64,000 nt of DNA from Bacteroidaceae bacterium (GCA_017546785.1 JAFYRW010000025.1:1-64000); one strand, 5' to 3'. Positions 36,706 through 45,043 are shown, counted from the stretch's first letter. A program made the numbers and translations. Notes: generated by a model from the letters alone, not told the origin.

Positions 36706-38787
36706 TTATTTTACATTTATTTCGAATGTACTCGATGGTAATCCCTCGCTATTCACAAGATTGGCTGTGGTGTATGGTTGCCAGCCGTAGCGTACGCAGC
36801 AGGGAGTTTTTACCTTTTTTGATGATATTGTTATTGTTGTATCCTTTACTGTAATATCGTCGGCAGGATAGAAAAGGCCATCCTCTCCGGCTATTTCAAA
36901 GGTGCGTATAGGTTCACCGTCGGAGCTACACATTCCATCGGCCCAATCGAACAGAAGGGTTACACGCGCGCCTTTATGTTCGGCCGAATGCACTACAGGA
37001 CCCGATGGCACGACATTCCTGTTGCCATAGGTACGATATAGAGCCTGACGCGCCAGACGCTCACCGACAAATTGCTTGCCGTCGGGGTGAACATTCGTAG
37101 GGTGTCCCTTGTCGCTCGACACAGCCATAGCACAATTGCTCAATTTAGCAGCCAAGCGTCGTTGAGAGTCGCGGAAATGAGGCCAAGAGGGACGGTTGAT
37201 ACTAGACAGCTGCACAAAGTAGAAAGGAAACTCATAGCCCCAAGCTGTGCGCCAGCTTTGCAGCAACTGCTCGAAAATAGCTTCGTGAAGCTCCACATTA
37301 TGGGCATTCGATTCTCCCTGATACCATATTGCCCCCTTTATGGGATAGCCTACCAACGGTGCTACTCCTGTCTCGTAGAGGAAACAGGGCTCGTATGGGT
37401 GACGCTGAAGGCTATTGGTAGCATTCTTGAGATTCTCCGACGCACGGCCACGGCACCAATCCTGTATCATATTGTTGTTGCGCCAATTGTATAGAATATC
37501 CACAAGCTGATGATTATGTTCGAGGCTCTTGCGGTCAATGAACGCCTCGGCGGGAGCGCCACCAATGGCATTGCATATAAGGCCTACAGGCACTCCCAAC
37601 GAATCGGCGAGCATTACTCCGAAATGGTAGGCCACCGCCGAGAAATTGGCGGCATTGCTGCTGTTTATCTGCTGCCACGCTGTAGGGATATAATAATTGT
37701 GGTTGTTTACATTATCAAGCTCCTCGACACTCCACGCGTCCTTATCGGTTATCACGCAGGGCTTCATATCATAGAGGCGGATATTCTTTGTTGCAGCCTC
37801 GGCGCAATATCTATCGCAATCGGCAAAGCGGTTGAGCATCCACTCCATATTGGACTGTCCCGAACAGAGCCACACCTCTCCAACAGCAATATTCCTATAC
37901 TCTATAGTCTGCGATTCGCTCTTTACAACAAGAGTATACTCCTTGCCGTCGGCCTTCAGCGGCTTAAATTCAGCCTGCCACTTTCCATCGGCAGCGGCTA
38001 TTGTCCTTATTTTTTGACGTCCCAGCGACACTGTTACCTCGGCAAAAGAGTTTGCTGTACCGCGAACAAGGAAGGGAGCGTCGCGCTGAACAATCATATT
38101 GTCGCTGTATATGGCTGGAAGCGAGAGGCCTCCGCAGTTGCCTGTTATAGCCGAAAAGACCTTATTGGCAATAAGAGTTGCTCCATAAGAGTCGGGGTGC
38201 AAAGCATCGGGCATAAGGTCGGGGCGCGAATAGAGAATCTCGTTAAGGTCAATAAGCCCCACATTGGCAACCTTTGCAACCTTTTCTATTGCTAGCTGAA
38301 TTTGCCAATACCAATCGCGTGTGCCGGCCTTGAAGCGGCTGTGCCAATGGAATATTGGGCTCATTCGGCATATCCACACTTTTACTGCGGGATTTACTGC
38401 GCGCAATGTGTCTATAAGCGACAGATAATCGGGGATAAATTCGTCGCGATGATTGGGCCAATTGCGGGGGTCGGTGTCGTTGAGTCCAAGATGTATTATT
38501 GCAATATCGGGGGCAAACTCAAGAGCTTTCCGATAGACTGCCTGCTGAGTATAAGGCCTATGGCCTTTGTTTAGCAGAGTGGCTCCCGAATGGCCGAAAT
38601 TACGGACATCGTATTCCCCGCCGAGTATACGTCCCAATTGTACAGGATAGGATGTCTCTGACGGATTCTCGTGTTTAAAGCCATAGGTAACGCTATTGCC
38701 TATGCAGGCAACCTTTACTTTATCCTGCGCAACAATAGACAGAATAAACAGAAATGATAATAATCCAATAACAAGAACCCGTTTCAT
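36706..38787 (-). CDS. Two-domain sialate O-acetylesterase
   Basis: Exported 693-residue esterase. The start is the ATG at 38785-38787, giving signal peptide MKRVLVIGLLSFLFILSIVA; the frame is open to 38868, but that would run over the promoter. The N-terminal SGNH/GDSL lipase-like domain has the serine in ACIGNSVTYG, the HLGLND block and a DALHPDSYG His-Asp box. The C-terminal SASA-type domain follows a beta-sandwich and has VWLCSGQSNMEW (block I) and WYQGESNA. The double esterase suggests removal of O-acetyl groups from sialic acid or xylan-like substrates; linkage with GH123 favours sialoglycans. A -7 box (38808-38815) precedes it. Confidence 0.88.
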   Translation of the reverse strand: MKRVLVIGLLSFLFILSIVAQDKVKVACIGNSVTYGFKHENPSETSYPVQLGRILGGEYDVRNFGHSGATLLNKGHRPYTQQAVYRKALEFAPDIAIIHLGLNDTDPRNWPNHRDEFIPDYLSLIDTLRAVNPAVKVWICRMSPIFHWHSRFKAGTRDWYWQIQLAIEKVAKVANVGLIDLNEILYSRPDLMPDALHPDSYGATLIANKVFSAITGNCGGLSLPAIYSDNMIVQRDAPFLVRGTANSFAEVTVSLGRQKIRTIAAADGKWQAEFKPLKADGKEYTLVVKSESQTIEYRNIAVGEVWLCSGQSNMEWMLNRFADCDRYCAEAATKNIRLYDMKPCVITDKDAWSVEELDNVNNHNYYIPTAWQQINSSNAANFSAVAYHFGVMLADSLGVPVGLICNAIGGAPAEAFIDRKSLEHNHQLVDILYNWRNNNMIQDWCRGRASENLKNATNSLQRHPYEPCFLYETGVAPLVGYPIKGAIWYQGESNAHNVELHEAIFEQLLQSWRTAWGYEFPFYFVQLSSINRPSWPHFRDSQRRLAAKLSNCAMAVSSDKGHPTNVHPDGKQFVGERLARQALYRTYGNRNVVPSGPVVHSAEHKGARVTLLFDWADGMCSSDGEPIRTFEIAGEDGLFYPADDITVKDTTITISSKKVKTPCCVRYGWQPYTTANLVNSEGLPSSTFEINVK

Positions 38788-38807
38788 ACTTAGATTGTTT
38801 CTATATG

Positions 38808-38815
38808 CTAAGATA
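38808..38815 (-). promoter_or_regulatory. -7 box for the sialate esterase operon
   Basis: TATCTTAG on the minus strand, one mismatch to TAnnTTTG, with TTTG 22 nt further upstream (38841-38838). It lies 20 nt before the chosen ATG and inside the longer open frame. Confidence 0.5.
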
Positions 38816-38866
38816 CGACGAAGTTGTGTAAAAATGGCAAAATTGTACTGAAATAATCTTAAATAC

Positions 38867-38906
38867 AAAAAGCATCTGATAAGCGGACGGCCTATCAGAT
38901 GCTTTT
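38867..38906 (-). terminator. Terminator of the TonB receptor-lipoprotein operon
   Basis: Minus-strand stem AAAAGCATCTGATA / TATCAGATGCTTTT (38893-38906 with 38868-38881), 11-nt loop, followed by TTTTTGTATTT. Confidence 0.93.
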
Positions 38907-38929
38907 ATATTAGCATAAAGAAAGGAGTA

Positions 38930-39376
38930 TCAATTGGTTACAAAAGAAAAATCGCCTTTTTTGCAGGTAGCCTCAAAAGATAGCGAAGAGGCTGTAACCA
39001 CTCCCTCTATTTTGCTGAAGGCGTAAATGGTTGCAAATTTCTTTGCAATGCCCGACGGTTCCTTGTAACCCTCGAATGTGAATATCACAGCATCCTCGGT
39101 TACCACACAAGGAATATCATTTAATGTAAAATCAATGGTTAAAGGCATTCCTGCTGCGAATTTCACATTAAACATTGTAAGATTCATCACTCCCTCTGTT
39201 TCGTTTATCTCAACAGCACACTCAACATTATTACGCACAAAAGGTTTACTATCGCCTGCTGCAAGAACCTGTAATGTTCCGTTATAATAGGTTCCATCGG
39301 CACCTACAGTCACATTCGAACAAGAAACAACAACGATTGAGATTATAAATAACAGCAAATATTTTAGTCTAAGCAT
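38930..39376 (-). CDS. Calycin-like lipoprotein
   Basis: A 148-residue lipoprotein with lipobox near IISIVVVSCSNVTVG (Cys 19), then beta strands of a small barrel in the style of the calycin-like domain of Bacteroidota surface proteins (DGTYYNGTLQV near the start). It follows the TonB-dependent receptor by 6 nt and shares its terminator, so it is probably the partner surface protein of that receptor. The ligand is unknown. Detection of the domain is by pattern, so family membership is only fairly sure. Confidence 0.68.
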   Translation of the reverse strand: MLRLKYLLLFIISIVVVSCSNVTVGADGTYYNGTLQVLAAGDSKPFVRNNVECAVEINETEGVMNLTMFNVKFAAGMPLTIDFTLNDIPCVVTEDAVIFTFEGYKEPSGIAKKFATIYAFSKIEGVVTASSLSFEATCKKGDFSFVTN

Positions 39377-39382
39377 ATTGTA

Positions 39383-41614
39383 TTAAAGATTTATATTAAA
39401 CGTTGCACCTATCTGCAAAGGCTTTCCTTGTGCAAAAAAGTCATTGCCTATTGATTTAAAATAGAATGTATTGTATTTCTGATTATATAGATTCTTTCCC
39501 CATATTGAGGCACCAAAATGTCCCTTCTCCCACGATAAAGAGGCCGACAGTAGCCCATAGAAAGGCTGGGAGAGAGAATTATCCTCGTTCCAATATATAC
39601 GTCCTACGCCGTTCCAGCCTATATTGAGGACAAAAAAGTTGGCAAAGCTACGCGACACAGGGATATTGTAGGAGACATTTGTCGCTACAGTCTCACGCGG
39701 AGCATATGGCAGGAATTTTCCCGAATAGTCGTCATTGCCACTGATATACTCCTTGAATCGGGCGTATGTATAGCCAAAAGAGGCGTTAAAGATAAAGTTG
39801 TCTATTCTGTAGTTAGCAGCAAATTCCGCTCCTGTGCTGTATGATTTTCCAGCATTGGACATCATACGCCCGGTAGACTCTCCCGGAGGAAACACCGTCA
39901 GCTGCTGATTGCGGCAGTCTATATAGAATAGCGCCGCCGACAGTTGCAGGCTCCTATCGGAGAGCAGCGACAGATGCGTTCCAAGCTCGTAGCTCCAATT
40001 GGTCTCGGGGTGATAGACTGTCGAGGAGGCATCTTCTCGATTGTTGGCACCTATAAGGTCGAGCGTAAGCTTCTGCTGCAGAATATCGGAGAATAGCTGA
40101 GTGTTAAAGCCCCCGGCCTTGAATCCTCGGCTGGCAGTAGCATATATATTACCCCACGCTTTTTTATATGATAGGCTGAATGTAGGCAAAAATTCCAATG
40201 CATCGACACTCTTGTTTCCCTTGAAGCGGCTGTCGAGACGCTCAAAGGCTTCATCGGCACTAAGGCGGTAATTGAGTGTTGCGTAACTATTATAATTCAT
40301 AAACGAATATTCATAGTCGATGCGCAGCCCTGCCGCTATATCAAAATCACCAATAGAGTATGCCGCACGGCCATATATTGCCGCGCCCACGGTAGGTATT
40401 ACGAATTTATCCTCTATAACAAAATTGTCCTCGAGAAATTCGAGATTGTAGCCATTGTCGTTAAAGAAATATTCGTTGGCATTCTTTAAGATAAGATTGT
40501 CTATTCCATATTTCTTAAAATGCACCGGCGCGTCGAGTCGCAGATGCTTGAAGAAAGCAAAAGAGCCCACCAGCCAACGGAAAGCATTGTCGTCCGATGA
40601 TTTAACAATAAGTTCCTCGGTCAATGAGTGCTCCTTTTGATACTGCCCCAATGTAAAATAGTCGAGTACCAAAAAGTCGTTGTCCATATTCATCCTATCG
40701 TCGGTATACTGATAGGCTGTCGTCGAGGAGAGTGTAACATCGTCAAAAAGACATTTTACGGTAAACGCATCGGACAATGAGAAACGTCGATAGGCGCAAG
40801 GATCGTTGTAGGCTACAGGCGACAATATGCCAGTCTGTGAATCGTAGGCTCCGTAGGCATAGCCGCCCTCGTCGAGATAACCAACTGCTAAGGCATTGTC
40901 GATGCTTGTATACTCCGACGGCTTGAATTGCAGACGCAGACGAGCCGAGAAATTATCGCCTCCGTCGCATTTTTTGTTAAGATAGGTATTCTTGAAAAAG
41001 CCGTCGCTATGAGAGTAGTAGGCACTGACCGACCAACCGAAATTATCGGAATATTTGCTATAGTGCGATGCTTTTGCACGGATAGTATTTGCCGTTCCAT
41101 ACTCCAGCGACAATCGTTTGCCCTGAAACACCAACGGCGAGAGTGTCTGCACGTTTATTGCACCGCCTACAGTGTTTCGGCCATACAGTGTACTCTGTGC
41201 GCCACGGATTATCTGCACCGACGAAACATCGAAAAAGTCAAAATCGTAGTTATTCTTGTTGAGGACCGGCACTCCGTCGATATTCATTCCAACGACAGGC
41301 TGATCGATGCGCGAGCCAAAGCCTCTCACATATATCGAAGAGGTCATTCGTGAGCCATAGTCGGGTTGATAGAAATTGGGTGCGATTGACGATAGTTCCT
41401 TAAGCGACACAATGTGTCGGTTCTCTAACTGCGCACGCCCCATTGTGGTCGATGAGAATTCACTTACATTCTCGTCGGTATGCTTGAGCGACGCGACAAT
41501 GTCTACACTCTCGAGCATAAACGTATCGACGGGTTCCTCGACAAGAGGAAGAAACATATATAAGAATGCAAGAAGGAAATTCACAACTACTTTTTTCGCA
41601 GATTTTTGTCGCAA
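39383..41614 (-). CDS. TonB-dependent outer-membrane receptor
   Basis: About 743 residues of the TonB-dependent receptor family. The plug domain includes SIYVRGFGSR, VVGMNIDGVPVL and VQIIRGAQSTLYGRNTVGGA, followed by a 22-strand barrel that ends GATFNINL. The start is uncertain: no ATG precedes a TTG at 41614, which begins RQKSAKKVVVNFLLAFLYMF (a good signal peptide) but overlaps a TATCTTTG motif (41612-41619). Alternatives are GTG 41584 and ATG 41557. No SusD partner exists, so iron, heme, vitamin or metal import is more likely than glycan import; nothing identifies which. Confidence 0.88.
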   Translation of the reverse strand: MRQKSAKKVVVNFLLAFLYMFLPLVEEPVDTFMLESVDIVASLKHTDENVSEFSSTTMGRAQLENRHIVSLKELSSIAPNFYQPDYGSRMTSSIYVRGFGSRIDQPVVGMNIDGVPVLNKNNYDFDFFDVSSVQIIRGAQSTLYGRNTVGGAINVQTLSPLVFQGKRLSLEYGTANTIRAKASHYSKYSDNFGWSVSAYYSHSDGFFKNTYLNKKCDGGDNFSARLRLQFKPSEYTSIDNALAVGYLDEGGYAYGAYDSQTGILSPVAYNDPCAYRRFSLSDAFTVKCLFDDVTLSSTTAYQYTDDRMNMDNDFLVLDYFTLGQYQKEHSLTEELIVKSSDDNAFRWLVGSFAFFKHLRLDAPVHFKKYGIDNLILKNANEYFFNDNGYNLEFLEDNFVIEDKFVIPTVGAAIYGRAAYSIGDFDIAAGLRIDYEYSFMNYNSYATLNYRLSADEAFERLDSRFKGNKSVDALEFLPTFSLSYKKAWGNIYATASRGFKAGGFNTQLFSDILQQKLTLDLIGANNREDASSTVYHPETNWSYELGTHLSLLSDRSLQLSAALFYIDCRNQQLTVFPPGESTGRMMSNAGKSYSTGAEFAANYRIDNFIFNASFGYTYARFKEYISGNDDYSGKFLPYAPRETVATNVSYNIPVSRSFANFFVLNIGWNGVGRIYWNEDNSLSQPFYGLLSASLSWEKGHFGASIWGKNLYNQKYNTFYFKSIGNDFFAQGKPLQIGATFNINL

Positions 41615-41726
41615 AGATACAATTTTTACACTATCCTGCGTAGCCTATTATGTTAAAGTTAAATAATCGTAACCCTTTATTGCAGTAAATATCTTATAAT
41701 ATCAGGGACAAATTTCAATTCACATT

Positions 41727-42317
41727 CTACGGTACAAGCTCGTTTATAAGAGGGATGAGCACTTTTTTCACAATCTCATCGTTCAGACGATGCTCGCCTG
41801 CGAACCATATACAGCGCTCCTCTCCATACAATTTTGCGGTGAGAGGCTGAAAATGCACAACAGGATCCTTGTCGCCGAAGAGAGCTCTGACAAGCTTTTT
41901 CTCATCTTCGTTTATGCCATCGAACTGAATCTTTTCCATCAGTTTAAACTGCTCGACAACTTTTTTGTCTACACGAAACTCCGTTGCGCCATCCTTGCGC
42001 TTAGAGGTATATTTATTGCGTCCCATCTTTCCGAAGAGCAGCGAGCGCGACATTTCGAACGAAGGATTGACCAATATTCGAGGGAAGCCCCACAGCTGCT
42101 GGGTAAACATTCCTCCCATAGAGGTTCCTACGACAATGTCGGGCTTCTCATTCTCGACGGTTGCACGCAGAAGCGCCATCGCCTCGAACGGGTCTATTGG
42201 AAGGTCGGGAGCAACCACTCTCCAACCATCCAAATAACGACGCAATGCCATTACTGTACCCGATGAGCCCGACGAAGCAAAGCCGTGCACATACATTAGT
42301 TTCTTATACTCCGACAT
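41727..42317 (-). CDS. YqiA/YcfP-type alpha/beta-hydrolase
   Basis: A 196-residue small esterase-like protein (UPF0227 style). The strand-loop MYVHGFASSGSSGTV sits where these enzymes bind the oxyanion, the nucleophile elbow is GTSMGG, and the late WFAGEHRL supplies a histidine. It starts 11 nt after the trpB2 stop codon, so it is transcribed behind the tryptophan attenuator. There is no signal peptide. The substrate is not known; a link to tryptophan metabolism is only suggested by position. Confidence 0.8.
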   Translation of the reverse strand: MSEYKKLMYVHGFASSGSSGTVMALRRYLDGWRVVAPDLPIDPFEAMALLRATVENEKPDIVVGTSMGGMFTQQLWGFPRILVNPSFEMSRSLLFGKMGRNKYTSKRKDGATEFRVDKKVVEQFKLMEKIQFDGINEDEKKLVRALFGDKDPVVHFQPLTAKLYGEERCIWFAGEHRLNDEIVKKVLIPLINELVP

Positions 42318-42328
42318 TCCTGCTTATA

Positions 42329-43678
42329 TTATAGATTGCCGACATTCTTCTCTATCTCCTCGGGGCTTACAGTGTAATTTGTCAAGCTACCCGACAGATA
42401 CTGGTCGTACGCTGCCATATCAACAAGGCCGTGTCCCGAGAGGTTGAAGAGAATGACTTTTGATTCCCCTGTCTCCTTGCAACGCTTAGCCTCCTCGACA
42501 GCTACTGCAATGGCGTGACACGACTCGGGAGCAGGAATAATACCCTCGGCCTTTGAGAAGAGCAGTCCCGCCTCGAACGACTGCAGCTGACTGACGTCGG
42601 CAGCCTCCATCAATCCATCCTTATAAAGCTGAGAGACAACCACTCCGGCACCGTGGTAGCGCAATCCTCCTGCGTGGATATTCGCCGGGCGGAAATTATG
42701 GCCCAAAGAGAACATTGGCATAAGAGGAGTGTAGGCGCTCTCGTCGCCGTAGTCGTAGCAGAATTTTCCGCGTGTAAGCTTAGGACACGACTCAGGCTCT
42801 GCTGCAATGAAGCGGGTCTTCTTGCCATCCAATATATTGTGGCGCATAAAGGGGAACGATATTCCCGAGAAGTTAGAACCTCCACCGAAACAGCCGATGA
42901 CAATATCGGGATATTCACCAGCCTTCTCCATCTGCTTCTCTGCCTCAAGGCCTATGATTGTCTGATGTAGGCTGACGTGACTCATCACAGAGCCTAACGC
43001 ATATTTGCAATTAGGTGTTGTAAGAGCAAGCTCAACAGCCTCGGAAATTGCCGTACCCAACGAACCCTGATGGTTGGGATAAAGGGTAAGGATATCCTTT
43101 CCGGCGCGCGTAGACATTGAGGGAGATGGAGTTACCTGCGCTCCGAATACCTGCATCACACTGCGGCGATAGGGCTTCTGATTGTAGCTTATCTTTACCT
43201 GATATACCGCACACTCCAGTCCAAAGACTTTAGAGGCGTAAGAAAGGGCACATCCCCACTGTCCGGCGCCTGTCTCGGTTGTTATATTGGTGGCACCCTC
43301 TTTTTTGCAGTAGTAAGCCTGCGGCAACGCCGAATTAAGTTTATGCGAACCTACGGGGCTTACACTCTCGTTCTTGAAATATATGTGAGCTGGAGTACCG
43401 AGAGCCTCCTCGAGACCATAAGCGCGCACAAGAGGCGTTGAGCGATAGTAGCGATACATCTCGAGTACAGGCTCGGGAATATCAATCCAAGCGTCGCTGA
43501 AGTTCAGCTCCTGAGAAGCAGCCTCGCGCGAGATAAGCTGCGAGAGTTCATCTACTGTAATAGGCTTCTTTGTCTTAGGGCTGAGCATAGGCTGAGGCTT
43601 ATTTTTCATATCAGCCTGTATATTGTACCACTGTGTGGGTAATTCATTGTCGGCAAGAAAATAACGTTTCTGTTTCAT
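42329..43678 (-). CDS. Tryptophan synthase beta-like protein, TrpB2 type
   Basis: A PLP enzyme of 449 residues, the longer TrpB2 class rather than the about 400-residue TrpB1 that pairs with TrpA. The PLP lysine is Lys113 in SPVGSHKLNSALPQ. The phosphate-binding loop GCFGGGSNFSG and the C-terminal NLSGHG block agree. TrpB2 condenses indole with L-serine and often acts without TrpA. The upstream leader peptide with three Trp codons directly supports a Trp-related role. The YqiA-like hydrolase gene follows in the same unit. Confidence 0.93.
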   Translation of the reverse strand: MKQKRYFLADNELPTQWYNIQADMKNKPQPMLSPKTKKPITVDELSQLISREAASQELNFSDAWIDIPEPVLEMYRYYRSTPLVRAYGLEEALGTPAHIYFKNESVSPVGSHKLNSALPQAYYCKKEGATNITTETGAGQWGCALSYASKVFGLECAVYQVKISYNQKPYRRSVMQVFGAQVTPSPSMSTRAGKDILTLYPNHQGSLGTAISEAVELALTTPNCKYALGSVMSHVSLHQTIIGLEAEKQMEKAGEYPDIVIGCFGGGSNFSGISFPFMRHNILDGKKTRFIAAEPESCPKLTRGKFCYDYGDESAYTPLMPMFSLGHNFRPANIHAGGLRYHGAGVVVSQLYKDGLMEAADVSQLQSFEAGLLFSKAEGIIPAPESCHAIAVAVEEAKRCKETGESKVILFNLSGHGLVDMAAYDQYLSGSLTNYTVSPEEIEKNVGNL

Positions 43679-43710
43679 TGTATTCCTATTTTTGTTTTAC
43701 ACATATTTAA

Positions 43711-43746
43711 AATAAAAAAGGCCCACCTTTTCGTGAGGTAAGCCTT
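43711..43746 (-). terminator. Attenuator terminator (3:4 hairpin) before trpB2
   Basis: On the minus strand AAGGCTTACCT (43746-43736) pairs with AGGTGGGCCTT (43728-43718): 11 bp with two T-G pairs, loop CACGAAA, followed by TTTT A TTT. It stands between the leader peptide and trpB2, so it ends transcription early unless pairing is disrupted. Confidence 0.93.
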
Positions 43747-43803
43747 TGTATATATCAAGCGGTGATACACAAGCAAGCTGCTCACGAAATTTTTCCTGAG
43801 CAA
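43729..43803 (-). promoter_or_regulatory. Alternative pairings of the trp attenuator (1:2 and 2:3)
   Basis: Segment 1 TTGCTCA (43803-43797) pairs with TGAGCAG (43784-43778): 7 bp including one T-G pair. Segment 2 TTTCGTGAG (43789-43781) pairs perfectly over 9 bp with CTCACGAAA (43737-43729). The second helix uses the terminator loop and the top two base pairs of its stem, so 2:3 and 3:4 exclude each other, and 1:2 and 2:3 share bases TGAG. Confidence 0.85.
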
Positions 43804-43838
43804 TGCCACCACCAATTCAGTACGCAACAATTATTCAT
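43782..43838 (-). CDS. trpL: Tryptophan leader peptide, 18 residues
   Basis: A short open frame on the minus strand reads MNNCCVLNWWWHCSGKIS and stops at TGA (43784-43782). Codons 9-11 are three consecutive TGG. Its stop codon lies inside segment 2 of the attenuator (43789-43781), so a ribosome that reaches the stop covers segment 2 and lets the terminator fold, while a ribosome stalled at the Trp codons covers segment 1 and frees segment 2 to form the antiterminator. A promoter-like pair (43864-43894) precedes it. The name follows function; homology to other TrpL peptides was not checked. Confidence 0.88.
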   Translation of the reverse strand: MNNCCVLNWWWHCSGKIS

Positions 43839-43863
43839 AATGAATTATGTTTATCTACGGTTG

Positions 43864-43894
43864 CGAAGTTATAGCATTTTATGTAAAAAGCAAC
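43864..43894 (-). promoter_or_regulatory. Promoter of the trp leader-trpB2 unit
   Basis: GTTG (43894-43891), 19-nt spacer, TAACTTCG (43871-43864) on the minus strand, one mismatch in each box. The predicted start lies about 20 nt before the leader ATG. Confidence 0.55.
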
Positions 43895-43918
43895 AGAATT
43901 GAAGAAAATATTTAAATT

Positions 43919-44623
43919 TTATTCGAAATAAAACGAAAGTGCTATCATTTTGGCAACAGCCTTATCCACCGATTGGGTAAATTTCAGATAGTTGGCATCG
44001 AGAAGGTCGTTTCTCTCCTTCTGCAGAATGTCGATAAAGCTGAAAGAGAATTTAAGCTCGGGATTGAGCTTGAAGAATGGCAGATAAAAATCGCAGCCCA
44101 ATCCAACCTCCACCATACAGTCGAACGATTTTACAAGCAGAGGACGCTGCTTCTTTATTGTAAGATCGAACATCGGGCTTAGTCCGGCAACCACATAAGG
44201 ACGGTAGTTGTTGAAACGCTCGGCGGTAATCTTTGCCTGTATGGGCACAGCAATATATGTCGATTTTATCTGCTGACGCTCAATCTTACCGCTGTTAAGT
44301 TCGCGGAATACAACCCGTTTGTCGCCAAAATACATTCCGGGCAACAGACGCAATGCCACAAAGTCGTTCAGACGAAGGTCGGCAAGCACTCCAACGGTAA
44401 AGCCGGGAGTGTAGGTATCAACGTCGGCGTACCACTGCTCGCCATCGGCTGTAACAAAATTATTATTGGCAAGCTCAAGATCCTGCATATGCAGTCCTAC
44501 ATAAAAGCCATAATGGAACCTGCGATAGTCAATGTATGGCCTATTCTGCAGCTTGCGTTCCTGAGCCACAAGCGCTGTGAGCGGCAAAATGAGCAATAAT
44601 AATATGTATAGGGTTCTTCTCAT
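43919..44623 (-). CDS. porT: PorT-family outer-membrane protein
   Basis: A 234-residue barrel protein of the PorT type, with signal peptide MRRTLYILLLLILPLTALVA and an end in LSFYFE with aromatic terminal residues. The segment HYGFYVGLHMQDLEL and the late LNPELKFSFSF agree with PorT of Porphyromonas, which is needed for type 9 secretion. PorT is also kept in species with a reduced system, so its presence alone does not prove T9SS. The gene stands alone between the trp unit and the divergent ferredoxin gene. Confidence 0.8.
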   Translation of the reverse strand: MRRTLYILLLLILPLTALVAQERKLQNRPYIDYRRFHYGFYVGLHMQDLELANNNFVTADGEQWYADVDTYTPGFTVGVLADLRLNDFVALRLLPGMYFGDKRVVFRELNSGKIERQQIKSTYIAVPIQAKITAERFNNYRPYVVAGLSPMFDLTIKKQRPLLVKSFDCMVEVGLGCDFYLPFFKLNPELKFSFSFIDILQKERNDLLDANYLKFTQSVDKAVAKMIALSFYFE

Positions 44624-44791
44624 TGAATTATATAACGAATTTTAGTGTAAAATATTGCATCGACACAAAAATTAGAGAACAAATAAAGATATTGCGGGGC
44701 ATTATATGAGCCACAGGAAAAGAAAAGAGGTTTTTATATGTAAAAATATGTTAAAATCATTATTATAGGTGGGTGTATATACAAAAAGCAC

Positions 44792-44799
44792 TATCTTCG
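44792..44799 (+). promoter_or_regulatory. -7 box for the ferredoxin gene
   Basis: TATCTTCG followed by CAAATG, 32 nt upstream of the ATG at 44832. The open frame continues upstream to 44769, but that region holds this promoter, so the short start is right. Confidence 0.6.
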
Positions 44800-44831
44800 C
44801 AAATGATAATACAAATTTAAATTTTACAACT

Positions 44832-44999
44832 ATGGCTTACGTAATTACAGACGACTGCGTTGCTTGCGGTACTTGTATTGATGAGTGTCCTCAGGGCGCA
44901 ATTTCAGAAGGCGAGAAGTATTCTATTAACCCCGATTTGTGCATCGACTGCGGTTCTTGCGCAGGTGTTTGTCCTTCAGAGGCAATCATCGAAGGCTAA
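44832..44999 (+). CDS. 2[4Fe-4S] ferredoxin
   Basis: A 55-residue low-potential electron carrier. Two CxxCxxCxxxCP motifs are seen: CVACGTCIDECP and CIDCGSCAGVCP, the full set for two clusters in clostridial-type ferredoxin. It probably donates electrons to pyruvate:ferredoxin-type and hydrogenase-type reactions in an anaerobe. It is monocistronic between a -7 box and a terminator at 45044-45083. Confidence 0.96.
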   Translation: MAYVITDDCVACGTCIDECPQGAISEGEKYSINPDLCIDCGSCAGVCPSEAIIEG

Positions 45000-45043
45000 T
45001 AAATATAAAAAACCTTTGTCGGCAACTACGCCGAATTACTTTT

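Noticed and set aside
30186-41614. A classical polysaccharide utilization locus
   Set aside because: GH95, GH123 and esterase genes are present, but no SusC/SusD pair, hybrid two-component regulator or ECF sigma factor pair is seen; the TonB receptor has a calycin-like partner instead.
43711-43894. T-box, riboswitch or TRAP-like control before trpB2
   Set aside because: No T-box stems, tandem GAG/TAG repeats or aptamer were seen; the leader peptide with three Trp codons and exclusive hairpins explains the region.
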